NCBI GenBank assembly: GCA_016780825.1
Contig: JADHLF010000026.1
Coordinates: 1 to 34,486 of the forward strand
Direction of reading: 5' to 3'
DNA: 34,486 bases
Origin: Planktomarina sp.
Lineage (GTDB): Bacteria; Pseudomonadota; Alphaproteobacteria; Rhodobacterales; Rhodobacteraceae
Shown here: piece after piece, positions 15,994 to 25,182 of the stretch
Numbering within the stretch: the first letter of the stretch is position 1
How the letters are laid out: every line of letters starts with the position of its first letter
The notes under the pieces: generated by a model
Seen by the model: only the letters and a program-made list of their open reading frames with translations
The model's database searches: none
Told to the model about the DNA's origin: nothing
Program-made: the position numbers and the translations under genes

Positions 15994-16755
15994 TCACATC
16001 ACCCCGCGGCGGATCAAATTCAGGCCCGCCAAGATTAAAACGCTCAAGGTCGCGATGCGAAACATATTTTGATTGATACGATCTTGAATTTGAAACCCGA
16101 TCCATATGCCCAAACAGGCAGGAGCAATCGCAAAGACACCAAGGCCCAAAGCCTGAGGTGTTGCGATGCCTGAACCGAGGTGGCCGAATAACAGCAGCAC
16201 GGCCCCAAGGCCATAAATCACACCCTGCGCCCGCATCTGTGCCTGCTTTTCCAGTTGATAGGTGGACAGGTACATGACCGTCGGCGGGCCCCAAACTCCC
16301 GAAATCCCACCGCCAATGCCAGCGATCACCGCACAGGCAAAGGACAAACCCGCCCCGCTCCGCCCTTGGGGCTTCCAGCCGCTCAGCATCAAACTGGCGA
16401 ATCCCACAACCAAGATCCCAAGGCAGAGAAAGAACACGTCCTGTGACAGAAGCGGCACAAGCTGGGTGGTTGCCAAAAGCACGCCATAACCCAGCCCCAA
16501 AAACCAACGATGATCATAGAGCGACCGAAGCGCTGCCGAAAAACCCTGTCGGCCCGCCTGCCAACCATTGGTGACAAGCGTGGGAAGAATCAAAATTCCC
16601 AACGCCAAATCTGGGCCGACAATAATGGTCATGCCGGTGATAAAGATCATCGGCATGGCAAAGCCAACAATCCCTTTTACCATGCCTGCAATCACGGCTG
16701 TGGCTGCAATCATGAGGAGTAAATTCGGAGTAGACAGGCTCAATACATCGGTCAT
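15994..16755 (-). CDS. TauE/SafE-family membrane exporter
   Basis: A 253-residue multi-pass membrane protein belongs to the TauE/SafE (DUF81) family, whose members are proposed to export sulfite, sulfoacetate or other organic anions. About eight hydrophobic segments are visible. The two repeat halves each contain a glycine-rich motif: AGMVKGIVGFAMPM (about 24-37) and AGIGGGISGVWGPP (about 145-158). The start MTDVLSL at 16755 is favoured over an ATG at 16809, though neither has a good ribosome-binding site. It stands alone, convergent with pckA and divergent from the acyl-CoA dehydrogenase gene, so the substrate cannot be inferred. Confidence 0.85.
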   Translation of the reverse strand: MTDVLSLSTPNLLLMIAATAVIAGMVKGIVGFAMPMIFITGMTIIVGPDLALGILILPTLVTNGWQAGRQGFSAALRSLYDHRWFLGLGYGVLLATTQLVPLLSQDVFFLCLGILVVGFASLMLSGWKPQGRSGAGLSFACAVIAGIGGGISGVWGPPTVMYLSTYQLEKQAQMRAQGVIYGLGAVLLLFGHLGSGIATPQALGLGVFAIAPACLGIWIGFQIQDRINQNMFRIATLSVLILAGLNLIRRGVM

Positions 16756-16917
16756 ATGTGCAGCATAGCGGCAGGAGTCTGGCACCGCACTGCAATTCGA
16801 CTGCGACATAATACTTCAAAATAGCATTTTCTTTTGAATGAAAGTTGTGCTGCGGCTGCAAACAACCTAGGTTGCTCCGAAAGCACTCACGCGCGACCGC
16901 AGAAATAGGATGTGAAC

Positions 16918-18576
16918 ATGACAGCTCCGGCCATTCTTCCAAATTTGCTCTCTCTCACCGCCGAGGCTCTGCCTGCGGCTCAAGCGGTCTGCGAAGCGGC
17001 CCGCATGCGCCTGCGCGACATGGTCAGTGCCGACGGGCGGGTGCAAAACACGCTGATTGAAGATCACCAAACCGCAGCGCATGGCTTTGCCTGGCTGGCC
17101 ACCTATGTGCAGAGTCTCCAGCAAATGCAGAGCTGGGCTGAGGCTTTGCAAGCGCAGCAAAAATTCGGTGAGACCGAACAGCTGATTCACCAAATCGCTT
17201 TTGGCGAATATCTTTGCCAATTGACCGGTGGCATTCCGATGAATCAGACAGAAGTCATTCGCTTACAAGACATGGGCCTCACCTCAGAAGCGGCGGCGCC
17301 GCTCACCACCGGTGCCGCAGCCCAATTGGCGCGCGAAGGCAACACGCAAGCCGCGCGGTTGCGTCTGGTCGCCTTAATGCAGGAATTTGAAGCCAATACG
17401 ATCCTCGGGGCCTCTGGCCTGGACGAAGAGCTTGAGATGATCCGCGAACAGTTCCGCCGCTATGCCATCGAAAAGGTCGAACCCTTCGCCCATAAATGGC
17501 ATCTCAAAGACGAGCTGATCCCAATGGAGGTCATTGATGAACTGGCTGAAATGGGTGTCTTTGGTCTGACAATCCCGGAGGAATACGGTGGGTTCGGCCT
17601 GTCAAAGGCCTCCATGTGCGTGGTCAGTGAAGAATTGTCCCGGGGCTATATCGGTGTCGGCTCACTCGGCACTCGGAGCGAAATTGCCGCCGAGCTGATT
17701 ATCGCCGGCGGGACCGAAGCGCAGAAAGAAAAATGGCTGCCCGCATTGGCCAGCGGGGAAAAACTGCCCACAGCGGTGTTCACCGAGCCAAACACCGGAT
17801 CAGATCTTGGCGCCCTGCGCACCCGCGCCGTCAAATCCGGGGACGATTGGAGCGTGACGGGCAATAAGACTTGGATCACCCATGCCACGCGCACCCATGT
17901 CATGACCTTGCTGGCCCGTACGGATCCAGACACCACAGATTACAAGGGCCTGTCCATGTTCTTGGCCGAAAAAACGCCGGGAACTGAAGAGGTTCCTTTT
18001 CCAAGCGACGGCATGACCGGTGGTGAGATTGAGGTGCTGGGCTATCGCGGCATGAAAGAATATGAGCTGGCCTTTGATGGGTTTCTAGTAAAGGGGGAAA
18101 ACCTTTTGGGCGGACAAACCAGCAAAGGGTTTAAGCAGCTAATGGAAACCTTCGAAAGCGCCCGCATTCAGACTGCCGCGCGGGCAGTGGGGGTGGCGCA
18201 ATCGGCGCTTGATCTGGCCTATCGTTACGCCATGGATCGCAAACAATTTGGCAAATCCCTGATCGCCTTTCCCCGCGTGGCCAATAAATTGGCAATGATG
18301 GCGGTGGAGCTGACGGTGGCGCGGCAGTTGACCTATTTCAGTGCCTTCGAAAAAGATGAGGGCCGGCGTTGCGACATAGAGGCGGGCATGGCCAAACTTT
18401 TGGCTGCGCGTGTCGCCTGGGCGGCCGCTGATAACGCGCTGCAAATCCATGGCGGCAATGGGTTTGCATTGGAATATAAAATTAGCCGTGTGCTCTGTGA
18501 TGCGCGCATCTTGAACATCTTCGAAGGCGCGGGGGAAATTCAGGCGCAGGTCATCGCGCGGCGCCTCTTAGGCTAG
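16918..18576 (+). CDS. mcd: Methylsuccinyl-CoA dehydrogenase (probable)
   Basis: This is a 552-residue FAD-dependent acyl-CoA dehydrogenase with an additional N-terminal domain of about 150 residues. That architecture, with the GGIPMNQTEV segment and the block GMTGGEIEVLGYRGMKEYE, matches methylsuccinyl-CoA dehydrogenase of the ethylmalonyl-CoA pathway, which oxidises (2S)-methylsuccinyl-CoA to mesaconyl-CoA. Core motifs are EEYGGFG, TEPNTGSDLG, a GNKTWIT flavin segment, and IFEGAGEIQ near the end with catalytic base about Glu536. The ATG at 16918 is chosen over a GTG at 16912 because AGGA lies seven bases before it. Electrons would go to EtfAB encoded at 7906-9593. Other pathway genes are not in the window. 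Confidence 0.82.
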   Translation: MTAPAILPNLLSLTAEALPAAQAVCEAARMRLRDMVSADGRVQNTLIEDHQTAAHGFAWLATYVQSLQQMQSWAEALQAQQKFGETEQLIHQIAFGEYLCQLTGGIPMNQTEVIRLQDMGLTSEAAAPLTTGAAAQLAREGNTQAARLRLVALMQEFEANTILGASGLDEELEMIREQFRRYAIEKVEPFAHKWHLKDELIPMEVIDELAEMGVFGLTIPEEYGGFGLSKASMCVVSEELSRGYIGVGSLGTRSEIAAELIIAGGTEAQKEKWLPALASGEKLPTAVFTEPNTGSDLGALRTRAVKSGDDWSVTGNKTWITHATRTHVMTLLARTDPDTTDYKGLSMFLAEKTPGTEEVPFPSDGMTGGEIEVLGYRGMKEYELAFDGFLVKGENLLGGQTSKGFKQLMETFESARIQTAARAVGVAQSALDLAYRYAMDRKQFGKSLIAFPRVANKLAMMAVELTVARQLTYFSAFEKDEGRRCDIEAGMAKLLAARVAWAAADNALQIHGGNGFALEYKISRVLCDARILNIFEGAGEIQAQVIARRLLG

Positions 18577-18632
18577 GCAAGCCTCCAACACAGGGGATCT
18601 TGTGGAAAGATTATTGACCAAGGGCGCGATGC

Positions 18633-18803
18633 GTGGGACTAATTTTTAAAGCTGCCAGAGTTCTGCGTGGCGAGATACGTCTGGAAAAAGCTATGATCTT
18701 AAATGTTCTGACACTGGCCGCTGCGCGCGCAGCTCAGGGGTCGCCAAAACGCGGTGCTGATCTTGCCAGCCTCTGCCGCCACCTGCACGGGTTGGCGCAA
18801 TGA
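18633..18803 (+). CDS. Possible small protein (56 residues) coupled to malonyl-CoA decarboxylase
   Basis: An open frame starting with GTG at 18633 (or ATG at 18693) ends in TGA at 18801-18803, overlapping the malonyl-CoA decarboxylase start as ATGA. The predicted peptide has a basic amphipathic beginning (GLIFKAARVLRGEIRLEKA), a helix-like middle (ILNVLTLAAARAAQG) and a Cys/His-containing end (SLCRHLHGLAQ). It nearly fills the 223-base gap between two genes. AAGGGCG precedes the GTG by about six bases. I do not recognise a family. The coding case rests on the overlap, the composition and the lack of stops. It could equally be a leader peptide or chance. Confidence 0.4.
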   Translation: MGLIFKAARVLRGEIRLEKAMILNVLTLAAARAAQGSPKRGADLASLCRHLHGLAQ

Positions 18804-20047
18804 GTTTCTTTAGCGAATTGGTCTCGACACTTTTTGAACGCCGCTATCAAAAATTTTTGTCGAAAGAGGCTGAGGCGCGCAGCACCACCGATCTGGCCCG
18901 TGCACTTTTGGGCAGTATTGGCGAGGTCTCTGGTGTGGCCATGGCCCATACAATTCTGGATCGCTACGAGGCCATGACTGCGCATGAAAAATTGACCTTT
19001 TTCGAGTTCATGACCCATGAGCTTGAAATAGACCCCGAAGAGGTGATCCGCAGCCTCAAAGCCTATAAAGCCAATCCAAACAAAGACACCTATCGCAATT
19101 TTTCCATCGCCAGCGAGCCCAAACGCCAAGAGCTGGCGCGGCGGCTCAATCAGGTGCCTGGTGCGACGGGGCAATTGGTGCAACTGCGCAAAGACCTCCT
19201 ACAGGTCATCAAAGACCGGCCCGATTTGGGGCCTTTAGATGTGGATCTGAAGCACCTTTTCGCCTCCTGGTTCAACCGTGGTTTCTTGGTCTTGCGCCCG
19301 ATAAATTGGAGCAGCCCCGCGGATATTTTGGAAAAAATCATTGCCTATGAGGCCGTGCATGCCATCGACAGTTGGGATGATTTGCGCCGCCGACTCAAAC
19401 CTGAAGATCGGCGCTGCTTTGGGTTTTTCCACCCATCCATGCCCAATGAACCGCTGATTTTTGTGGAGGTTGCACTGACGAAGGGCATTCCCAATTCTAT
19501 CCAAGACCTGCTGACAGATGACCGCGAAGCCATCAGCGCCGGCGATGCCGATACGGCCGTTTTCTATTCCATCTCCAATTGCCAAGCCGGGTTGGCCGGC
19601 ATTTCCTTTGGCAATTCCCTGATCAAACAAGTGGCCGCGGACTTGGCGCAGGATTTGCCGGGGCTGTCCACATTTGTCACCCTATCGCCGATCCCGAGCC
19701 TAAACCGCTGGCTAAAACAAGCGGATCTTCCCAAGGGCATTGAAAATCAAAGCGCCTCGCTTGCAGCCTATTATTTGCTGGAAGCCAAGACCGCCGATGG
19801 CAGCCCCTATGATCCGGTGGCGCGGTTTCACCTGGGCAATGGCGCGCGCATTCATGCAGTGCACACCGGTGCCGACACCTCGGCCAATGGCTTGGCGCAA
19901 TCCAATGGAACCATGGTCAATTACCTTTACGATCTTGCAAAAATTTCTCACAATCACGAACAATTTGTGAAAGATAAAACTGTGGTGGCCTCTGCACCCG
20001 TGCGCACGCTGAGCGCCTCGGTGCGGACCAAAATAACAGGGAAGTGA
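18800..20047 (+). CDS. matA: Malonyl-CoA decarboxylase
   Basis: The enzyme converts malonyl-CoA to acetyl-CoA and CO2. The 415-residue product has the all-helical N-terminal domain (about 1-150) and a C-terminal GNAT-like catalytic domain with FVTLSPIPSLNRWL (about 289-302), FHLGNGARIH (about 344-353) and SHNHEQFVKDKTVVAS near the end, matching the eukaryote-like MCD family found in rhizobia and roseobacters. It is followed after one base by malonyl-CoA synthetase, the usual matAB pair for malonate use. The start overlaps the stop of a possible small upstream gene (ATGA). No malonate transporter gene (matC type) lies beside it. Confidence 0.94.
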   Translation: MSFFSELVSTLFERRYQKFLSKEAEARSTTDLARALLGSIGEVSGVAMAHTILDRYEAMTAHEKLTFFEFMTHELEIDPEEVIRSLKAYKANPNKDTYRNFSIASEPKRQELARRLNQVPGATGQLVQLRKDLLQVIKDRPDLGPLDVDLKHLFASWFNRGFLVLRPINWSSPADILEKIIAYEAVHAIDSWDDLRRRLKPEDRRCFGFFHPSMPNEPLIFVEVALTKGIPNSIQDLLTDDREAISAGDADTAVFYSISNCQAGLAGISFGNSLIKQVAADLAQDLPGLSTFVTLSPIPSLNRWLKQADLPKGIENQSASLAAYYLLEAKTADGSPYDPVARFHLGNGARIHAVHTGADTSANGLAQSNGTMVNYLYDLAKISHNHEQFVKDKTVVASAPVRTLSASVRTKITGK

Positions 20048-20048
20048 C

Positions 20049-21566
20049 ATGGCCAATCCACTTTATGACGCCTTATTCGGTCGCCATTCGGGACAGGCGA
20101 CTGTCTTTTTGCAAATGCAGGATGGCACGGTGCTCACCCATGGCCAATTTTTGCAGCAAGCGGCGCAATATGCCCATGTCTTAACCGAATTTGGCCTGCG
20201 CCCCGGTGATCGGGTGGCGGTACAGATTGAAAAATCTCCGCAGTCCTTGGCCATCTATGCTGCCTGCGTGCAAGCCGGCCTGATATTTTTGCCGCTGAAC
20301 ACCGCCTATACCGCGCATGAGCTGGCCTATTTCGTGGAAGACAGCGGCGCGCGGGTGGTTATTTGTGATCCCAAATCCCGAGAGGCGCTGGCTCCGATTG
20401 CCTTGGCCACCGGGGCGCAGCTGGAAACTTTGGATGCCGCAGGCGAAGGTAGTTTTGCGCAAAAGGCGGCACCGCAGCCCAGACAGTTTGCAACCGTTCC
20501 GCGTGAGGCGGAGGATTTGGCCGCCTTCCTCTACACCTCTGGCACGACCGGTCGATCAAAGGGCGCGATGCTGACGCAGAACAACCTTCTGTCCAATGCC
20601 GAGGTCCTCACCCGCCATTGGGCCTTCAGCGCCACGGATGCGCTGTTGCATGCTCTGCCGATCTTTCACACCCATGGGCTGTTTGTGGCGACCAATATTG
20701 CCCTATTGTCTGGCTGCAAAATTCTCTTTCTGCCAAAATTTGACCTCGAGGCCATTCTCGCTTTGATGCCGCAAGCAACCTGTATGATGGGCGTGCCGAC
20801 CTTTTACACCAGATTGCTTGATGATCCACGCTTCAATAGGGCGCTGTCCCAGCACATGCGGCTCTTTATCTCCGGCAGTGCACCGCTTCTGGCGGAGACC
20901 CATAAGCTGTTTGAAGAGCGCAGCGGTCATCGCATCCTTGAGCGCTACGGCATGACAGAAACCAATATGAGCACCTCAAACCCCTATGAGGGCGAACGCC
21001 GCGCCGGCACAGTGGGCTTTCCGCTCCCAGGAATTGAGTTGAAAATCACCGACAGCACCACGGGCGAGACCTTGCCGCAAGGGGAGATCGGTGAGATCGA
21101 AGTGCGCGGACCGAATGTCTTTAAGGGCTATTGGAATATGCCCGAGAAAACCGCCGAAGAGCTGCGCAAGGACGGGTTTTTCCTCACTGGGGATTTGGGC
21201 AGGATTGATCCCGATGGCTACGTCCATATTGTTGGCCGCAATAAAGATTTGATTATTTCGGGCGGATTTAACATCTACCCCAAAGAAATTGAGACGGTGC
21301 TGGATGCGCAAGAGGGCGTGTTGGAAAGCGCCGTAATTGGTGTTCCCCATCCAGATTTTGGCGAAACCGTGCTGGGGCTCCTCGTCCCTACCGGTGATCG
21401 CACGCCCGATCTGGACGCGATACAAAGCCATATCGCGACGAGTCTGGCCCGCTTCAAACTTCCCAAGAAACTGATCCTCATGGCCGAGCTGCCGCGCAAT
21501 ACGATGGGCAAGGTGCAAAAAAATGCCCTGCGCGATCAGTTCCGCGATCTATTCACCAAACCCTGA
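20049..21566 (+). CDS. matB: Malonyl-CoA synthetase
   Basis: MatB activates malonate with ATP and CoA to malonyl-CoA, the substrate of the decarboxylase encoded just upstream. The 505-residue adenylate-forming enzyme has the P-loop TSGTTGRSKG at about 163-172, LPIFHTHGLFVATNI in the acyl-binding region, ERYGMTETNM at about 298-307, the GDLGRIDPDG hinge and the catalytic lysine in RNTMGKVQKN (about Lys488). A short fatty-acyl-CoA synthetase is the alternative, but the matA neighbour supports malonate. The stop is only seven bases from the end of the convergent xylA gene, so the two transcripts probably overlap. No terminator is visible between them. Confidence 0.93.
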   Translation: MANPLYDALFGRHSGQATVFLQMQDGTVLTHGQFLQQAAQYAHVLTEFGLRPGDRVAVQIEKSPQSLAIYAACVQAGLIFLPLNTAYTAHELAYFVEDSGARVVICDPKSREALAPIALATGAQLETLDAAGEGSFAQKAAPQPRQFATVPREAEDLAAFLYTSGTTGRSKGAMLTQNNLLSNAEVLTRHWAFSATDALLHALPIFHTHGLFVATNIALLSGCKILFLPKFDLEAILALMPQATCMMGVPTFYTRLLDDPRFNRALSQHMRLFISGSAPLLAETHKLFEERSGHRILERYGMTETNMSTSNPYEGERRAGTVGFPLPGIELKITDSTTGETLPQGEIGEIEVRGPNVFKGYWNMPEKTAEELRKDGFFLTGDLGRIDPDGYVHIVGRNKDLIISGGFNIYPKEIETVLDAQEGVLESAVIGVPHPDFGETVLGLLVPTGDRTPDLDAIQSHIATSLARFKLPKKLILMAELPRNTMGKVQKNALRDQFRDLFTKP

Positions 21567-21573
21567 CCCGCGC

Positions 21574-22875
21574 TTACAAAAAGCGGTTCACCAGATTTTC
21601 CAAACGCTCTTGGCGGCCAGATTTTGGCTCTGGATTGACATCCTCAGCCACCACCCGCGCAGAAATTTGCTCAAAATCACTGCGCAAAAGCGCCTGACCC
21701 TCCGCACTGTCCCAACCGGCATAGCGTTCTGCGCGCGCCGCCTCAAGCTGGCCGTCCTCGAGCATGGCCGCGGCGGCCTTTAGCCCGGCTGCGCAGATAT
21801 CCATCGCACCCACATGAGCGAGAATCAAATCTTCTGGATCCAGAGATTGGCGCCGCAACTTCGCATCAAAATTGGTGCCGCCGGTGGTGAACCCCCCAGC
21901 CTTTAACACCTCGTAATAGGCCAAAGCGGTTTCAGGGACATTGTTGGGAAATTGATCCGTATCCCAACCCGATTGATAATCATTGCGATTCATATCTATG
22001 GAGCCAAAAATGCCCAAGGCGCGCGCCATGGCAAGCTCATGCTCAAAGGAATGCCCCGCCAGGATCGCATGTCCCTGCTCAATATTGACCTTAACTTCCT
22101 TCTCCAGACCAAAGTCTTTCAAGAAACCATAGACCGTGGCAACATCATAATCATATTGGTGCTTTGTCGGCTCTTGCGGCTTGGGTTCGATCAAAATAGC
22201 GCCTTTGAAGCCAATTTTATGCTTATACTCCACAGCCATCTGAAGCATTCGCCCGGCCTTTGCGCGCTCACGGGCCAAATCCGTGTTCAGTAAGGTCTCA
22301 TATCCCTCACGCCCCCCCCAAAGCACATAGTTTTCACCGCCGAGCTTTACGGTCGCATCCATACAGCTCTTGATTGTGGCAGCGCTAAAGGCAAAAACAT
22401 CAGGATCCGGGTTTGTCGCCGCCCCTGCCATAAAGCGCCGATGGGAAAACAAATTTGCAGTGCCCCAAAGCAAGCGGGTCTCTGAAGTTTCCATTTTTAG
22501 GGCGAAATACTCCACCATCTCTTCCAGATTGCGGGTGTTTTCCGCAAAATTCCGCCCCTCTGGGCGCATATCGGCATCGTGAAAGCAAAAATAGGGCACA
22601 CCAAGAATATCAAACATCTCAAAGGCCACATCCGCCTTGAGCTTGGCCAAAGCCATTTCGGAACCGAACCAAGGTCGATCAAAACTGCGTCCACCAAAAG
22701 GATCCCCGCCCTCCCATGCGAAGGAATGCCAATAGGCCACAGCGAAGCGCAAATGCTCTTTGAGGCTTTTGCCCATAACTTTTTCATCTGAGTTGTAATG
22801 ACGAAAGGCAAACTCATTGTCGGTTTGCGGTCCTTCATATTGAATTTTAGGAATTCCTTGGAAGAAATCAGTCAT
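21574..22875 (-). CDS. xylA: Xylose isomerase
   Basis: XylA interconverts D-xylose and D-xylulose in the cytoplasm using two divalent metals. The 433-residue product carries FHDADMRPEG with the catalytic histidine (about 99-108), VLWGGREGYETLLNTD, metal ligands in IEPKPQEPTKHQYD, GHSFEHELA and DMNRNDYQSGWDTDQFP. The start MTDFFQGI at 22875 is chosen because AGGTG lies six bases before it and it agrees with the family. The longer frame to 22977 would run into xylB. It is the last gene of the xylFHGBA operon. A direct GGGCCAGAG pair occurs in the 79-base xylB-xylA gap and xylB end (22915 and 22960 regions). Confidence 0.97.
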   Translation of the reverse strand: MTDFFQGIPKIQYEGPQTDNEFAFRHYNSDEKVMGKSLKEHLRFAVAYWHSFAWEGGDPFGGRSFDRPWFGSEMALAKLKADVAFEMFDILGVPYFCFHDADMRPEGRNFAENTRNLEEMVEYFALKMETSETRLLWGTANLFSHRRFMAGAATNPDPDVFAFSAATIKSCMDATVKLGGENYVLWGGREGYETLLNTDLARERAKAGRMLQMAVEYKHKIGFKGAILIEPKPQEPTKHQYDYDVATVYGFLKDFGLEKEVKVNIEQGHAILAGHSFEHELAMARALGIFGSIDMNRNDYQSGWDTDQFPNNVPETALAYYEVLKAGGFTTGGTNFDAKLRRQSLDPEDLILAHVGAMDICAAGLKAAAAMLEDGQLEAARAERYAGWDSAEGQALLRSDFEQISARVVAEDVNPEPKSGRQERLENLVNRFL

Positions 22876-22954
22876 CGAACACCTTTTTATGACAGGTTCA
22901 TACCTATGATCGGGCCAGAGTGGCACATCTTGAGACGGGCGCAAAGCCCCATCC

Positions 22955-24409
22955 TTAGCGGGCCAGAGATCCGCCAAGCCCTTTGAGCGCGTGATAGGCC
23001 GCGCGATAGGCGCTCAGACCTGACATGAACTCATCGGTGAGCCCTGGAACGGGATCTATCACCCGGGCAATATTCGGAGCATAGGCCACGTCGCTCACTT
23101 TGGCACCGGCGGCCATCATAGCCAGCCGCGCCGCGCCGAAAGCCGCACCAAAATCTCCGGAGACCGGCAACTCGATGGGCAGCCCCAAGATGGTCGCAAT
23201 CGCCTGTACCCAATAGTCAGATTTCGAGCCGCCACCCACGGCGAGCAAACGCTCTATCTTTGTTCCCGTTGAGGTCAGCGCATCAAAGCTGTCACGCACC
23301 GCATAGGTGACCCCTTCCATCACCGCCCGCGTCATGGCGGTGTGATCCGTGCTGTGGTCAAGGTTTAGAAAACTGGCGCGGATCGCCGCATCATTATGCG
23401 GCGTGCGCTCCCCGCCGAGATAGGGCAGGAACAGCGTCGAGGACGGCGCTTGCAGCGGGCCAAGCCCGGCGGTCATATCCTCTGGCGCCGCGCCCAACAC
23501 GCGGCCAAACCAACTCAAAGCATCCGAGGCCGCCAAAATTACCCCCATTTGGTGCCAAGTCTGCGGCACCGCGTGACAAAAACTATGCACCGCGCTGGCC
23601 GGATCGGGCTGATAGGCATCACTGGCCGCGAATAGGACGCCAGAGGTGCCGAGGCTCACAAAGGCCTCACCACCGCGCACCACGCCCACACCAATCGCGC
23701 TGGCCGCGTTGTCTCCACCGCCACCGGCAATAAGGACATCCGAGCGCATGCCCCAGCGCGCCGCGAGATCCGGGCGCAGCATGCCCGAGGGTTCGGAGCC
23801 CTCCACAAGATCGGGCATTTGTGCGCGTTGCAATCCTGTCGCCTCGAGCAGCTCATCGGACCAAGCCCGCGCGCCCACGTCAAGCCAAGAGGTGCCAGCC
23901 GCATCCGACATCTCGGCGATATGCTCACCGGACAACCAAAGGCGCAGATAATCTTTCGGCAAAAGAACCTTGGCCACTTTGACAAAAATCTCAGGTTCCC
24001 ACCGCCGCACCCAGGCCAGCTTTGGCGCGGTAAAGCCAGGGAACACGATATTGCCGGTCAGTTTGCGAAAGATCGGATTGCGATCCATCGCGTCCGCCTC
24101 AGCCGCAGCCCGGGTGTCGTTCCACAAAATACAGGGACGCACCACCCGATCTTGCTCATCCAGCAACGTCGCCCCATGCATGTGACCCGAAAGACCAATG
24201 GCGCGCACGGCGCTCAAATCGGCCTGCGCGGCCAAGGACGACAAAACCGCTTCCGCAGCCTCCAGCCAGTCTCGCGGCGCTTGCTCTGACCAGCCGGCCT
24301 TGGGCCGGGTGACCTGCAAGGGCGCAGTGGCTTCGGCACAAAGAGTTTGGGCATCGTCAATGACGATGCCCTTTAAACCTGAAGTCCCAAGATCTAAACC
24401 AATATACAT
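22955..24409 (-). CDS. xylB: Xylulokinase
   Basis: XylB phosphorylates D-xylulose to xylulose 5-phosphate for the pentose phosphate pathway. The 484-residue FGGY-family kinase begins MYIGLDLGTSGLKGIVID with the phosphate-1 motif, has GLSGHMHGA at about 73-81, ILWNDTRAAAEAD at about 94-106, the second phosphate motif region SLGTSGVL, and the C-terminal FGGY signature LLAVGGGSKSDYWVQ. Length is normal. The start is three bases after the ABC ATPase stop (TAACCTATG), so it is translated together with the transporter. Confidence 0.96.
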   Translation of the reverse strand: MYIGLDLGTSGLKGIVIDDAQTLCAEATAPLQVTRPKAGWSEQAPRDWLEAAEAVLSSLAAQADLSAVRAIGLSGHMHGATLLDEQDRVVRPCILWNDTRAAAEADAMDRNPIFRKLTGNIVFPGFTAPKLAWVRRWEPEIFVKVAKVLLPKDYLRLWLSGEHIAEMSDAAGTSWLDVGARAWSDELLEATGLQRAQMPDLVEGSEPSGMLRPDLAARWGMRSDVLIAGGGGDNAASAIGVGVVRGGEAFVSLGTSGVLFAASDAYQPDPASAVHSFCHAVPQTWHQMGVILAASDALSWFGRVLGAAPEDMTAGLGPLQAPSSTLFLPYLGGERTPHNDAAIRASFLNLDHSTDHTAMTRAVMEGVTYAVRDSFDALTSTGTKIERLLAVGGGSKSDYWVQAIATILGLPIELPVSGDFGAAFGAARLAMMAAGAKVSDVAYAPNIARVIDPVPGLTDEFMSGLSAYRAAYHALKGLGGSLAR

Positions 24410-24412
24410 AGG

Positions 24413-25171
24413 TTAACTGGCTTCTTTCGGATTTTTGCCAAGAATGATCATCGACAGAATATCATCTTCGGTCACATCCGCAACACGCTCCGTACCGACC
24501 AATTGCCCGTTCTTCATCACGCTGGCCCGATCGCAGAGTTTCATGACGTTGTGAATGTCATGCTCAATTAGGAAGATCCCCAAGCCTTGCTTTTTCAGCT
24601 CCTGAATAAGCTGCGCCACCATTTCACTCTCTTGCGGGCCAAGGGCCGCCGTCGGCTCGTCCATAATCAGGATTTTAGCATCAAAATAAACCGCCCTCGC
24701 AATCGCAACCGATTGACGCTGTCCACCCGATAGGGCGGAAACAGGTTCCGAAAATTTGGTGAAATTCGGATTGAGACGGCCCATGATTTGGCGCGTCTCA
24801 GCTTCCATCTTGCTGTCGTCCAAAAACCCGCCGGGACCGACAATCTCGCGGCCCAAAAACAGATTGGACGCCGCATCAAGGTTATCGGCCAAAGCCAGCG
24901 TTTGATAGATGGTTTCAATATTGTGCCTGCGCGCGTCACGCGGGTTGTTGATCACCACTTTCTTGCCGTTGATATAGACATCGCCCGAGTCGGCCTTATA
25001 GGCGCCGGAGAGGCATTTGATCAAAGTGGACTTGCCTGCGCCATTGTGGCCCAAAAGCCCAACCACCTCACCCGGATAGAGATCAACGCTGACCCGATCC
25101 ACCGCTTTAATGCCGCCGAATGCGATCGAGATATCCTTCAACTCGACCAAAGGAGTGCCTGAATTGCTCAT
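24413..25171 (-). CDS. xylG: Sugar ABC transporter ATP-binding protein, single-domain type
   Basis: This ATPase powers uptake of the sugar bound by XylF. The 252-residue product has one nucleotide-binding domain: Walker A GHNGAGKST at about 41-49, signature LSGGQRQSVAIARAV at about 146-160, Walker B ILIMDEPTAAL, and the H-loop IEHDIHNV. E. coli XylG has two fused domains of about 513 residues in total. The single-domain form resembles the FrcA type of rhizobial fructose systems, and it presumably dimerises. ATG at 25171 is preferred over a GTG at 25186 because GAGGAGAC lies before the ATG. It starts 11 bases beyond the permease stop. Confidence 0.92.
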   Translation of the reverse strand: MSNSGTPLVELKDISIAFGGIKAVDRVSVDLYPGEVVGLLGHNGAGKSTLIKCLSGAYKADSGDVYINGKKVVINNPRDARRHNIETIYQTLALADNLDAASNLFLGREIVGPGGFLDDSKMEAETRQIMGRLNPNFTKFSEPVSALSGGQRQSVAIARAVYFDAKILIMDEPTAALGPQESEMVAQLIQELKKQGLGIFLIEHDIHNVMKLCDRASVMKNGQLVGTERVADVTEDDILSMIILGKNPKEAS

Positions 25172-25182
25172 GATCTGTCTCC

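Noticed and set aside
15980..16007. GCGGGGT/ACCCCGC hairpin after pckA as a terminator
   Set aside because: The loop is 14 bases, there is no T-run, and one arm lies in the exporter coding sequence, so it is not listed as a feature.
22876..22977. Longer xylA start at 22977
   Set aside because: It would overlap xylB. MTDFFQGI with a proper ribosome-binding site agrees with the family length.
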